DNA of 64,000 bases, from assembly GCA_025267735.1 (NCBI GenBank), contig CM046294.1, forward strand, positions 3,878,001 to 3,942,000. The letters are read 5' to 3'. This DNA is from Mactra quadrangularis (taxonomy: Eukaryota; Mollusca; Bivalvia; Venerida; Mactridae). Under the pieces are notes generated by a model, which did not search any database, was not told the DNA's origin, and was given only the letters and a program-made list of their open reading frames with translations. The stretch's first letter is position 1. Every line of letters begins with the position of its first letter. Positions 34,036-44,686 of this stretch are shown piece after piece. Made by a program: the position numbers and the translations under genes.

Positions 34036-36930
34036 TGCAATAGGGGGAAACTACCTTTTTTCACATTGTTCCACACAGGGAACCAGAAATCCTCAATCCT
34101 TTCAGAAACAGAACTGAGGAGCTTTTTGGAGCGGAACTCCCTCGGCAAGGGGGGATAACTACTCGACCCTTCTTTTCCCACCTAGGGGAACGGGTATTCA
34201 ACTCCGTAGAAAACAAGACTTTAAAAAATTCGAAAAGCAGATCCCTAATAAAAGGGAGACTGCCCTTCCAAATTTGATCCTAAAAGGGACTGGGTATTAA
34301 ACTCTAAAGAGCCAAACACAAAAAAATGCGCCTCAATACCATAAAAATCGGAACCAAAGCACTTGGGTTTACACCGAACTACAACATGAAAACCTTAAAC
34401 CCTTATATACATATTTATGACAATAAAAAGATTTGTAGCAAAAGCACGTCTAAAGTTTTAAACATGTCTAGTAAATATAAACGAACATTTTCTATATTAA
34501 AACTTCTCTAATCAGCTAAAGATCGAAAAAGATAATCATAAAACAATTTAAAACTAAACATAGTTGGTTCAAACCCAGTCACTGCCATAATATTTACTTT
34601 TTATTATTCATTTTTATCATATTAGAACATAATAGTTTATTATCAAGTTTTATGCGTAGAAACATGTACTAAAAATTAACATAAATAAAAAGCAATTTTA
34701 TTTGACATTGGTTTTTTGAATATCTTTCCTTGATATGTGTTGAATTTCATTTTAAAACAAAAATGAATTATTTCAGGATAATGTCACGAGCATACGTGAC
34801 AACTAAGAATTTGATTTTTGTTTCACCAATTAAGTACAAAGCGATGCATCATCAAACTTCATATAAAAATTAAATATAGCATCCTGACTGAAGATACCCA
34901 GCACTACGCTCAATGGTAATTCGCCAGTAAATTCCGAGAATTTATTCTCTTCACTAATCTTGAATAATATTAACTTCTTTTATTGTATATTTGTTGTTAA
35001 TTTGTTTAATCACTTGTCAAATGTTTTACATTGCTTGTTGTATTTATTATGTAAATACTGTGGTTAAGAGGCTCACAGGGAAGATTGGACTTTGCCTAAC
35101 TGTGTTGCCTCTATAAATAAAGTATTTATTATTATTATGATTATTAAAATTATCATTATAAAATAATTGAAGTTTCCGCGTCGCGTGGCAAACTGTACAC
35201 TGTATACCTGCAAGTCGAAAACGTCACAACAAAAATCACTCAAGATAGATATGGTGATGATGATGTTTTAATCACGCTACTGATAGTTAACTGCTATTAC
35301 TGCTGCTGTTGCTGCTGCGGACAAAGTTTATAGCAATTAGAATCGGTTCATTGTAGCAAATATGTAATATTTACGGTCTTACATATATCGCTAATTTGCT
35401 CAAACGTATATGTCTCACGATGTAAGTGAGATAAATTCGAGCGAATATGTCACACACGTGTGACAGTTACGTTCTGTGACATATAGCATCTAACACAGCA
35501 CGTTTGACTATTCCGGTTTGCTCATGTAAACTAAAGCGTATGGGTTTGCTATAGGCCTTGACACAATAGACACAATCGAGTTTTCTAGTAGATATTTACT
35601 GATTGAAGTGCATGAGAAAATTCTAAGACTTTCTAAGAATAAAGAGGCCATTCAATTCAAATTAATTTAATATTTGGACCCCCAATGGTAACCCCGAAGA
35701 CATGTATTAACATCTAAGTGAATAAGTGAATTCTTGAACCTTTAAAATGACACAGGCAACCTTTTCATAAGGCCTGATTTTTTGGCCTCTTATAGTCAAA
35801 TTGCCCTCGGCCTAATCCATTAAGGACAATAATATCATAATTAGTCACAAAACAGGGCTTATATAAAATAACCTGAATACCAGCAATGTGATATGACATC
35901 GCAATGTGATAAAACTCATTTTGTTTTAAAACATACAATAAGCTATGTGCGGACTGAAGCTCTCGAAGTACTCGCTATCAGACATACTTGTGTCGAGTAC
36001 GAGTACTTACATTAAATTTATCATAATTATAAAATTAGATGATTTGTAAGGCATTTTCGGGGCCACTTTTATCAATTATACTAATTATAATCAATGTCTT
36101 TATCGTAAGATGTATTCTACCCATACTACATTGTAAAAGGTTTTATACGAAGTCACGCAAAAATGTGTCAGTGTTTTACAGTTTAATTATATCTCCTAAT
36201 TAATCAAATATTGCATCATAATGAGTGTTGTGTAATTAATAATATGAGAAATGATGAGCAAAGGCCACAAAAATAGCCAAATTATAGATTTATTAGAATG
36301 CTATCGCTCAAACTGACGGTAAGAGATCATGCCGAGCACGTGCCTGGTCACTGCATGTATTGCCATTATAGCAGTCGTCTTCAACTTAGAAAATCTTGGA
36401 GCGTCTCCCAGCCGCAAAATGTCTACTGTTTCATTTCAATGTAACAACAAGGATAGCCCTCCGTATAAATAGTAGTCGGACACATTATCAAATCAATGTA
36501 TCGAAAGCACATAATGAACTTCGCGTGCATTGAAACTAAAATTAATCAAAGAGCTGAAAGCGCTGAAGTTAAGCGCTTTCAAATTAGGGCTTAGCTGCAT
36601 TTATCTTATAATGTTAAATTTAAATTGTGCAGAGAATCAATCACTAGCAGGTTATTTGTCTGTTAAGCTAAATGTTCGTATGACCCAACATGGAAATAAC
36701 GAATAATTATTTTGATGGAAATATATTTGGGTGGCTACACCACAACTGAAATGCAATAAATTCAAGTAAACCACATGAAGCATAGGCAGTTCTCATGGAT
36801 TAAACGTAAGCTTTGAAGAAAAGCATTTGCAGCAAGATTGAACATACTAAAAACTAGATTCTTTATAAAGCAACAACATAAGCGTTTGTCACTTGTTGAT
36901 TAGTTGGGATGTTTGATTGAATGTTACATG
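34036..36930. other. Intergenic DNA without a gene
   Basis: Contains the second block of GTCAC/GCGAATATG words (35398-35500), a CTG-type microsatellite near 35295-35320 and some TATA-like strings (for example near 36472), but no open frame with splice or start support. Confidence 0.45.
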
Positions 36931-37195
36931 TTTTTTTGTTTGTTGGGTTTAACGCCCTAGCAACACATTGTATAGGCCAAATAACTGCGATCAGTCAACC
37001 AACTCACTCCTCCTGGAAGGGCTAAATCTCTGGATTTAGTTGTTAACAAACTACTAAGCGCATACTTGGTAGGAGGGAGAACGGCCGTTTGAATAATTTC
37101 ATGACCAAGCTCCACGAAAGTATGCCCCGCCCGGGAATCGAACCCACGACCCCTCGATCAGTAGACTTGCGTGCTACCAACTGAGCTAGCCGGGC
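36931..37195 (-). mobile_element. SINE family C with perfect target-site duplication
   Basis: The minus-strand head carries box A TAGCTCAGTTGGTAGC and box B GGTTCGATTCCC; the tail ends in the reverse of AACGCCCTAGCAACAC. TGAATGTTACATG occurs at both 36918-36930 and 37199-37211, a 13-base duplication. Compared with 30990-31291 it lacks about 40 bases around the TCAGTGACTGAC segment. Confidence 0.9.
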
Positions 37196-37769
37196 GGCTG
37201 AATGTTACATGTAATAGATTAAATGTTTTGTCGAAATTGTGTCTAATTCTCTGTCTAAGAGTTGTCATGTTCATCTTTGAAATCCATAAATATCATTGCC
37301 ACATGTTAATTTGGGTGGACACAATACCATATTAAATTAACCCTGGATTATAACTATTAATGTACAATTGGGTCCAAAAGTTTCTTTACACTTGTTCAAT
37401 TTTGATGTTTTAATATATACGTAGATATTCTTCAAATGTTAGTAGAACGTAAAGCGGAGTATCGATATTAAAATATGGGGTAAATCTCAAAATAATAATT
37501 TTCATGATAAAAAAAAATAAACAATATTTTGTATAAGATTTATTGTCGTCTTTTATTGGTACGTTTTTTTAACTGTTACATGAATACTAGCACAGTCTTT
37601 TAGTCATCAGTCAGTAAAATGAATTAGCACGTTTAATTTGATACGTTCGTCGAAAAGGGATAGTATTATATGGATCATCCTTGTCAAGCGTCTGCGATGT
37701 CTACTCTTTTTTCTTTAAAGGTCATACAGCTTTCATCCGACCGCACCAAAACCAGTTAAAACGTTTGTT

Positions 37770-37885
37770 TTTAATCATTTTATTTGATTATTTACTGCGG
37801 TCAGCTCACCTAACCAGCTTTCCTGGACATGTGTTACTTTACCAGTACTTGATTACCCTTCCACTACATCTCCCAGATATAATTC
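37770..37885 (-). mobile_element. SINE family A, tail fragment
   Basis: Contains CTGCGGTCAGCTCACCTAAC, CTTTCCTGGACATG and CCAGTACTTGATTACCCTTC, the reversed family A tail, without the head. Confidence 0.55.
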
Positions 37886-37985
37886 TTTCAAAAGGGAGCA
37901 TGATGATTTTTGTCTTAATAAATTATTCCTAAATGTTTTCTTCGCACCACCATGCCACACATATCCTGACAACCACAGATAACAA

Positions 37986-38240
37986 TTATCTGGGATGTCG
38001 CCATACGAAACTTATGCATTTGTAGATTTTGATATTAGCTATGGTGTGCTCAACGAAAATTCTGTACCGTGAATGATAACGATTGAATTTTAAACATTTT
38101 CGTCGCTCTTGACCTTGTTTAGTACGAAGCTGACGCGTATTGTAAGGTGTTGCGTGTGGATGACCATTTGGGTATATTTTGTGGGCTAAAAGAACGCAGT
38201 TTTCAGGAAATAGCAAAGCTGCAGAACCGATTTGATTCAT
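37986..38240 (-). pseudogene. DDE (IS5/Harbinger-like) transposase C-terminal remnant
   Basis: The minus-strand frame reads a segment with LAHKIYPNGHPHATPY, then a basic stretch, then FNRYHSRYRIFVEHTIANIK and WRHPR. The order of a YPN...TPY strand, an R-rich helix and RxxVEHxIAxxK is typical of the last part of DDE_Tnp_4-type transposases, where the Glu of VEH is the third catalytic acid. Only about 80 residues remain; upstream catalytic Asp motifs are not found, and stops follow WRHPR. It is a decayed fragment, not a working gene. Confidence 0.6.
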
Positions 38241-38299
38241 AAGCATATATGTGTGTGTGTGCGTCATTTTATGGCTAAGAAATCCTGATTCCACATATC

Positions 38300-40180
38300 T
38301 CATCAGGCCTGTATTGTCTATAACTATCTTATTGTATTATACTGTATCTAAATTTTACTATACACGTATCATGATCATTTCAGTGGTAAGTCATATGGAA
38401 TTGCAAAAAACACGTAGAAAAATACAAGTTCATTTATTTTGCTTGGCCTAACAATTTGATTGAAAATTGCTTTGAGAAAATCCCTCCGATTTGTACGTAT
38501 TCAGTCATCCGCTCTCCGTCTCAGCTGTCCGCGTGTACATCTCTAATAAGCCATGCAGACATGATCAAACGCTTTAAAATCATTTTAACACTTCTATGAC
38601 GATATTCAAATCAATCGCGATCGTATGCATGTCGGTCATCTCGTCTAATTACCCTCGATAATTTCAATGTTAATAGAGTTCGACTCTTTCCGGCAACTTC
38701 GTTCATCTCCGTGGGTTGAGTGACGTCATAGAAAAATAGTACGATATCCTTGCGCATATTCATATCAAGGGGCATGTTCCACAAGACTATCGCTAGCTAG
38801 CGCTTTTTGAAAGCAATTTTTAGTAGCATATTAGCGCTCGCCTTGTGAAACGTGCCCAATATAAAACGAAATGTTTGGGACAATGCTTGTTTTGAATGAT
38901 TTTATGTTCCATATGATGCACTTTTGTCTGTAATTTCGTAAAATAGAGACAATTTGTACATACTATGAAAGAAAATTGCGTGGTTGTTGTAAAATAGAGG
39001 TCGGAAGAACTACTTTGTCTTAGACTTGGGTTGGCTAAACCCGAAACGACTGTCGAGATGGTCGTAATAAGTTAAGCGCTTAAAAAGCGCTTAACTTAAA
39101 AGTTCCAAGAAGGCAAACAATTAATGTGACAATTCTGTTTTGTTAATGGCATATGACACACTGGTTAAGATTAGTACAGGTAAATAAAGAAGTAAATATA
39201 AATAAAGTGCACCACTCATATTTTCCGGTGGAACTTACCGTCCGCAGTTTCTTGAATTAAACTATGTATGCTAATTTACCAGAGATTAGCTATTCGTCTT
39301 TTTCGCGTTAAGTTTAAAGATGGGCATTTCCGGACAGTAAAAATACAGGTTATCGTTAATGACTTTGAATGACATCTAAATATTGATGTTTTGTTTGTAA
39401 TTTTTGCCAGCTCTTAAGTAGAATAGAAAAAAATGTGCATAAATGGTTACTTTATATCAAGGGTCAATAAATAGTACTAAGATTGATCCATTAGGTTATA
39501 TGACCATTTCACAAATAATCTTACGAAAAATGTAGGCGTAAGTCAATTTCATCTATTTTTCAGTACTAAGTCAGATGGATACTAAACATAATTATGATAT
39601 GATATTCAAAAGGTATACAATATTCTACATAATTTAACGATATTTAGAATAGATCCGTCAAAACATGACCGTATTATGAATGTTTCTTGTTTTTCACTTA
39701 CGATAACTCTTATCGTAAGATTTTTTGTGAAAAGCACCACTGGTTACCAGGAGACAAAGTTTAAGCTTATTTCTTTAAAATTCGAAAATATACAAATCTT
39801 ATTAAATTACTAACTTTGCTACCCAAACAAGCATTGATTTTATCAATGTATAGCTCCATTTGATCTTCATTTGACTTTTCCACATTCGCCCACATTAGCA
39901 ATAATGCGAATTAGAAAACATTAGGTTGACTAGGGCATGGATAACGTAACAATTTTACACTTTAAGCAGTTTTGTTTTGTATTATGACGAATTGCAGATT
40001 GATTAGCCCTCTATTTGCAAAAGGTAAAATAAATCCTTATTAAACGTATTACCTAAACGCAAAGACACATTGAACCTCGCCACCATTTATACATGTTATA
40101 CTTAATAGGCGTTTGTTTTTTACTGAAGCAAAATTTAATATAAAATCTTAAATGATTAATTATATTTAAAGGTTTTTTTT
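38300..40180. other. Intergenic region upstream of the Asn-rich gene
   Basis: Includes short inverted repeats near 38795-38855 (GCTAGCTAGCGC, TATTAGCGCTCGCC) and at 39073-39100 (AGTTAAGCGCTTAAAAAGCG with its complement), plus the MITE at 39503-39741. No coding sequence recognised. Confidence 0.5.
39503..39741. mobile_element. MITE, uninterrupted relative of 3859-4401
   Basis: Same inverted ends (degenerate left ATTTCACAAATAATCTTACG, right TTTTTTGTGAAAAGCACCAC) and the same interior (TATGATATGATATTC, AGGTATACAATATTCTA). It lacks the SINE carried by the first copy. Confidence 0.75.
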
Positions 40181-40190
40181 ATTATTATTA

Positions 40191-40200
40191 TATATATAAA
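40191..40200 (+). promoter_or_regulatory. TATA box of the Asn-rich gene
   Basis: TATATATAAA 76 bases upstream of the ATG at 40276, predicting a start near 40220 and a leader of about 55 bases. Confidence 0.5.
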
Positions 40201-40275
40201 TGTTGTAGCAATGTAACTGATGCATTGTTGGATGGTTTTGGTGTTCAGAGATACCGTAAAACAAAACTAGCCATA

Positions 40276-40315
40276 ATGAAGGCGTTTTGTGTACTTATCT
40301 CCGTTATTGCTTTGG
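40276..40315 (+). CDS. Signal-peptide exon of the Asn-rich secreted protein
   Basis: ATG AAG GCG begins MKAFCVLISVIAL, a compact hydrophobic signal peptide, then one G before a consensus GTAAGT donor at 40316. The single base joins CA at 44687 to give Ala, and the frame runs directly into the long Asn-rich frame. Signal peptide on exon 1 separated by a phase 1 intron from the mature protein is a common layout for secreted animal proteins. The intron is 4371 bases. Confidence 0.78.
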
Positions 40316-41138
40316 GTAAGTCCTATTCATTTTATTCCTATAATTTATCAATTTAAAAATTTTGGAACGATTCCAAAGCTGAGCATATTTTATGTTATTT
40401 TTACCAAATATTTATTACAATTTAATTCTGCTTATTGCAACATTATATTCTGCCCGGCGACCGACTGACTAAATCCGGCTATCTGTGGCCCTTTTTTATC
40501 CGTACGTTTACTCAGTCATCTTGCATGCATAAAGGGACGATAAATTCTTCCTCTTTTAAAGAAAATTGACATTATTGCTAAATTTTCATAGAAATGGTGG
40601 CATTCATATCCTTTAAATTGAAACCTTGCAGTCGGATTTAAAGGTACTAGTTCACAGATTTTGTTTATTTTTTCTGTAATTTCAAAATACAATTCCGTGT
40701 CTGTAATTGTGTCAAAAAACTAATGCTTATTATTTTAAGACAAAGTGACCTATATGTTACAAGAAATGTACAATTAGGGTCACAAAATGCACTAAAAGTG
40801 TCTATACCGTGACATACGGGGTTAAATATTTACTACATTAACACTATCATTTGTAGTCGTATGTGAATTTGTACTAAAATTGTCATTATCAGAACGCTAT
40901 TTTCCTGCTTCTAAAATATTTACAAACAATTTTGATAGTTTAAAAAAAGGTGATATTAAAGTTGAAATCTGTGAAGGAGTACCTTTAAAGTAAAAAAAAC
41001 CCAAACAATTTCTCATATCTTATTTATCTAAGTCATCCGTACTGAGGCACATACAAGTAAGCATTGTTTAATTAAAATTTTCTCTACCTTCTTCGATGGA
41101 ATACTGCAAAATGTGTTATCACTTTTTTGTTAGTATGT

Positions 41139-41450
41139 TGTCTTTTCAATTAAATGGACATAACGCACGCTAATGGCAGACATACCGTAACATAATTTGA
41201 ATTTATCACTCTTTTTATTAAATTGTCTATTCAATTAAATGACAAAACGCGCACTAAAAGCCGACACTTATTTGATAAAATGGACGTGACGTTTGCTAAT
41301 TGCGGACATAACATAAGTCATAACTACGCAAATTGCGGAAATAATGTAACTTATTTTAAATAATAATTCCTCAGTTTATATTATTGTCTATTCAATTAAA
41401 TGGACGTAATGCATGCTAATTGAGGACAAAACGTAACTCAGAATTTCTCA
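41139..41450 (+). repeat. Degenerate tandem repeats in the intron of the Asn-rich gene
   Basis: Successive copies of TGTCTATTCAATTAAATGGA followed by CGTAATGCATGCTAATTG and GGACATAACGTAAC-type words, starting near 41139, 41224, 41271 (partial) and 41385. Spacing is irregular. Confidence 0.65.
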
Positions 41451-42914
41451 GAATTGTTTACATTTATTAAACTTTTTTTGTGTGAATCAATTAAACAGAT
41501 GTCAATAATTATTGCAAACTGGATTGTTTCTGTAAATCCGGAAGACGCATCTACGAAAATGTTTAATTTAGAAACACACACATCAAATTAATGTTTGATT
41601 CGCGTAAATTCATTTTAGACAAAATTAACAAAATTCCCTTTTGCTCCTTAATCGTTAATAGTCACCTTTTCTTGGTAATAGTTTCTAAAGAGTCACTGAA
41701 GACGTTCTTATGATGAATAGCCGGAGTCAATTGATGTTATGGTAACGCACCCATTATATTTGTATATTTAACATTATTCATTCTGTACACAAACGGTCTG
41801 ACTGACCTCTGTACGGAGACGCCGCGCATCACGGGTAAAACTGTTTATTTACCTGAAAACACGTGGCAATGTTTACATTCTATCAATTTCCCCCCTTCAA
41901 GTATACTGAACAAAAATAGTATGAATTTTGTGTCTATTCAATAAAATTTGACTATCCAACCAACTAACCTCATTAAATTAAACTTTTATACCGGTTGTTA
42001 AACCTTCGTCATAACGTGTTTACATCTGTCATTCTTTACGCAGTAATTTGAATTCGAAACTAGGTTACACTGTTTAACTATGCACCTATACCTACAGAGG
42101 TTTAAAAGTACTTTGTATAGATAGATTTATGATCCTATAGCTATGAGTGATCATTTATTTTACATTTCAACAACGAGTCGGTCAAAAAACGAAAAAATGC
42201 AACGATTTTGTCTTCATCCGCCGCACTTTATTCTGAGACGGTTGCGCGTCTTAGTATAGAGGTGATATCTTCACCGTCTATTTATAGAATGAACATTATT
42301 TGCTTTATTGTGTACAGAGCTTTTAAAATATTAGAGATACTAGACCATAGTTTCTACAATTTGCTGACGTTACAAGTTATGGTTGTTCATTTGTTGATAA
42401 TACAAATATTCATTTTCGACTGAATGAGTACATGTACATGTTTTGTAAAAACCATTCAACTGTCAATGGCGCATGCTTCATCATATGATGTTTTTTTGCG
42501 ATACTTACCAATTTGATCACCATGTTCTATTTATTTTTATTGTTTTTAGTTTTATATTATTACTGTAGTATAGAATAACCAAAAGTAATTTATTTGTTAC
42601 GTAATAAATGTTAATAAAAATATAACGTTAAAACTAGTTTTTAGGTCAAATCAAATTAAAAACCTTTTGAGTAATATTTTGTCAAATATTGTCTAGCTTG
42701 TCTTACACTGTATTCTTGATCAATTTAATTAAACTTTATATATATGTTTATTTGATTGTGACCTTCTCCTTTTCTTTTCCTCTATCTTTCTTTATTAAAT
42801 AGTAATGTAATTTAATATATATGTAATTAGTTTACACAAGTTTGATTTTTGAGTTATATATAATCATTATGAGCATATTATGTTTTGAAACAAAACTGTG
42901 TCTTTTATAAACAC

Positions 42915-43169
42915 AGAGAGACGAAAAGTTAAAGTTTTAGACGTTCTTTGTTTTTCTTTGTATTAACTTAAGAAAAGAGTTTAATAATGTGATTATACAT
43001 CAGAATCTATAATGTTCACCACGTCTACGGATCACGACAGGCAATCGTAAACGCATAGACCTGCCGTAACGTCTAATGACGTGGATGGAATTTTTTAACT
43101 ATCTTCCTAAGTAAATACAAACAACGAAAAAAAAAGAACGTCTGCAACTTTTACTTTTCGTCACTCTCT
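42915..43169. mobile_element. MITE in the intron of the Asn-rich gene
   Basis: Inverted ends AGAGAGACGAAAAGTTAAAG with GACGTTC, and on the right GAACGTCTGCAACTTTTACT with TTTCGTCACTCTCT. The interior contains ACGTCTACGG and CCGTAACGTCT, also inverted. Single copy in this window. Confidence 0.7.
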
Positions 43170-43626
43170 TTTTAAACGTTAATTATGCTTAAGATATCAA
43201 CTGAAACTTAATGAAATTAACATTGATATTTGGCAAATAGATGTTGCTAAAGAATGATACCAAACATACCTACATTGAATTTAACTTTGTTTGTGAAATT
43301 TGTCTTTTACTGAGTGTATATATTTTTGCGTGTCAGTATATGTTGCAAGTCACTTACATAGGCACTTGTTCGATTGTCGATCAATAAATTCATTTATTGT
43401 TTAAAACAACTGTGCAACTCAACATTTTTGAAAACAATATAACACGACTCAACAACTCAGCTTTTATAGTCCGACTTTATTCGGTGAGCCATGACAGGTT
43501 GGATGAGTCTAATCATAACCATAACAATAGGTATAACCAGTAAATACTACACTGAAAATCAAAACAAACTATAATATCTCAAGTATATATGCATGATATA
43601 ATAGTTCAAAATCATTGTTCAAAATA

Positions 43627-43705
43627 GCTCAGTCGGTAGCGAGTCGGAACCATATGGCCAAAGCATAAATTTTACTACAGTGGTTCGAATCTCACCGCCT
43701 CCATA
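43627..43705 (+). repeat. tRNA-like sequence, not a functional tRNA
   Basis: ATAGCTCAGTCGGTAGCGAG gives a D-arm and box A; GTGGTTCGAATCTCACCGCC gives a T-arm and a 3' acceptor half. The 5' half (GTTCAAA) does not pair with CCGCCTCC, so the acceptor stem is broken. Confidence 0.45.
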
Positions 43706-43989
43706 TTTTTTATTTTATTCTGAAATTCATGCTTAGCTGTACGTATCATATAATGATTGTTGTGCCATCGTTTGATTTTGTTTAATTTCTATTTGTTTTA
43801 TTTCCTTGGTTCTTTATTTGTATATCCAGCTGTTTACATTGTATCTAATAATAATACATTTATATTATACATTCGGCTTCAAATGCAGTTGCTGAATAGA
43901 AAACAGACGAATGTGCCAAAGTGACATTCGTCCCATTTCGAATTATTATTATTATATTTAAAATAAAAAATAATAAAAGAATAATGGAT

Positions 43990-44075
43990 ACCAAGCAGGA
44001 TTCGAACACGGGGTAACAAAAGCAATGTCTAATAATCCAAGTGTCTTACCGCCACGACCACCGTGTCACTTAAAT
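43990..44075 (-). repeat. tRNA-like SINE head, reversed
   Basis: Minus strand: GTGGTCGTGGCGGTAAGACA, then box B GTGTTCGAATCCTGCTTGG. Probably the head of a SINE family not otherwise present here. Confidence 0.45.
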
Positions 44076-44548
44076 CCATTTTGAATAATTATAATAAAGA
44101 CAGTAATCAGTTGGTTGGTTAAATAAACTGTGCTATTTTTTGTAGGAATGATCCAAAAATCTATAAATACAAAAGTGCAGTCACGACACACCGGATAAAA
44201 TCGGACTATACCAGAGGTCGCATATCTTTCAAGTTTAAAATATTTTGCTTGCCTGTGTAAAACTTTTACAGGGTTATACAACTTAGTAAATTTATTAAAT
44301 TAGATACATAGTCAATTTGAAAATAGCAAATGAAAAATTGACATGCGGTACTTATTTGCATGTGTGATAGCTCGGGGACCTATGAGAAAGAATTTGATGA
44401 AAATATTACATTACATAAAAATGTGTTGATTGATAGTTAAGTTGTATGACAAGTTTATGTCAGAAAATGAAGTCAGGTACAGCAAATGTATTTATTTGAA
44501 ATCTAATTTATTGACCAGTCCTCGTTTTACCATTCCGCTGTAAAAACT

Positions 44549-44621
44549 TGTTAAACCGTTTGTCGATATTTTTCGATTTGTGTTACTAACAAATCGAAAA
44601 TTATCGACAAACGGTTTAACA
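44549..44621. repeat. Strong hairpin just upstream of the main exon
   Basis: The arms start TGTTAAACCGTTTGTCGATA and are mirrored by ATCGACAAACGGTTTAACA, about 33 bases per arm with a loop of about 7. It ends 65 bases before the acceptor AG at 44685-44686. Confidence 0.8.
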
Positions 44622-44686
44622 AATGACTTAATGGTGAAAGTTTTATAATAATAACAAACGTAATGGAAGTTTTATTTCAATTTCAG

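Noticed and set aside
33749..34043. Pro-rich and Gly-rich frames on both strands
   Set aside because: Explained by the C/G-rich degenerate repeat; both strands open at once, no signal peptide or splice structure.
43627..43705. Functional tRNA gene
   Set aside because: D- and T-arms are present, but the acceptor stem does not pair and a T-rich terminator is not properly placed; more likely SINE-derived.
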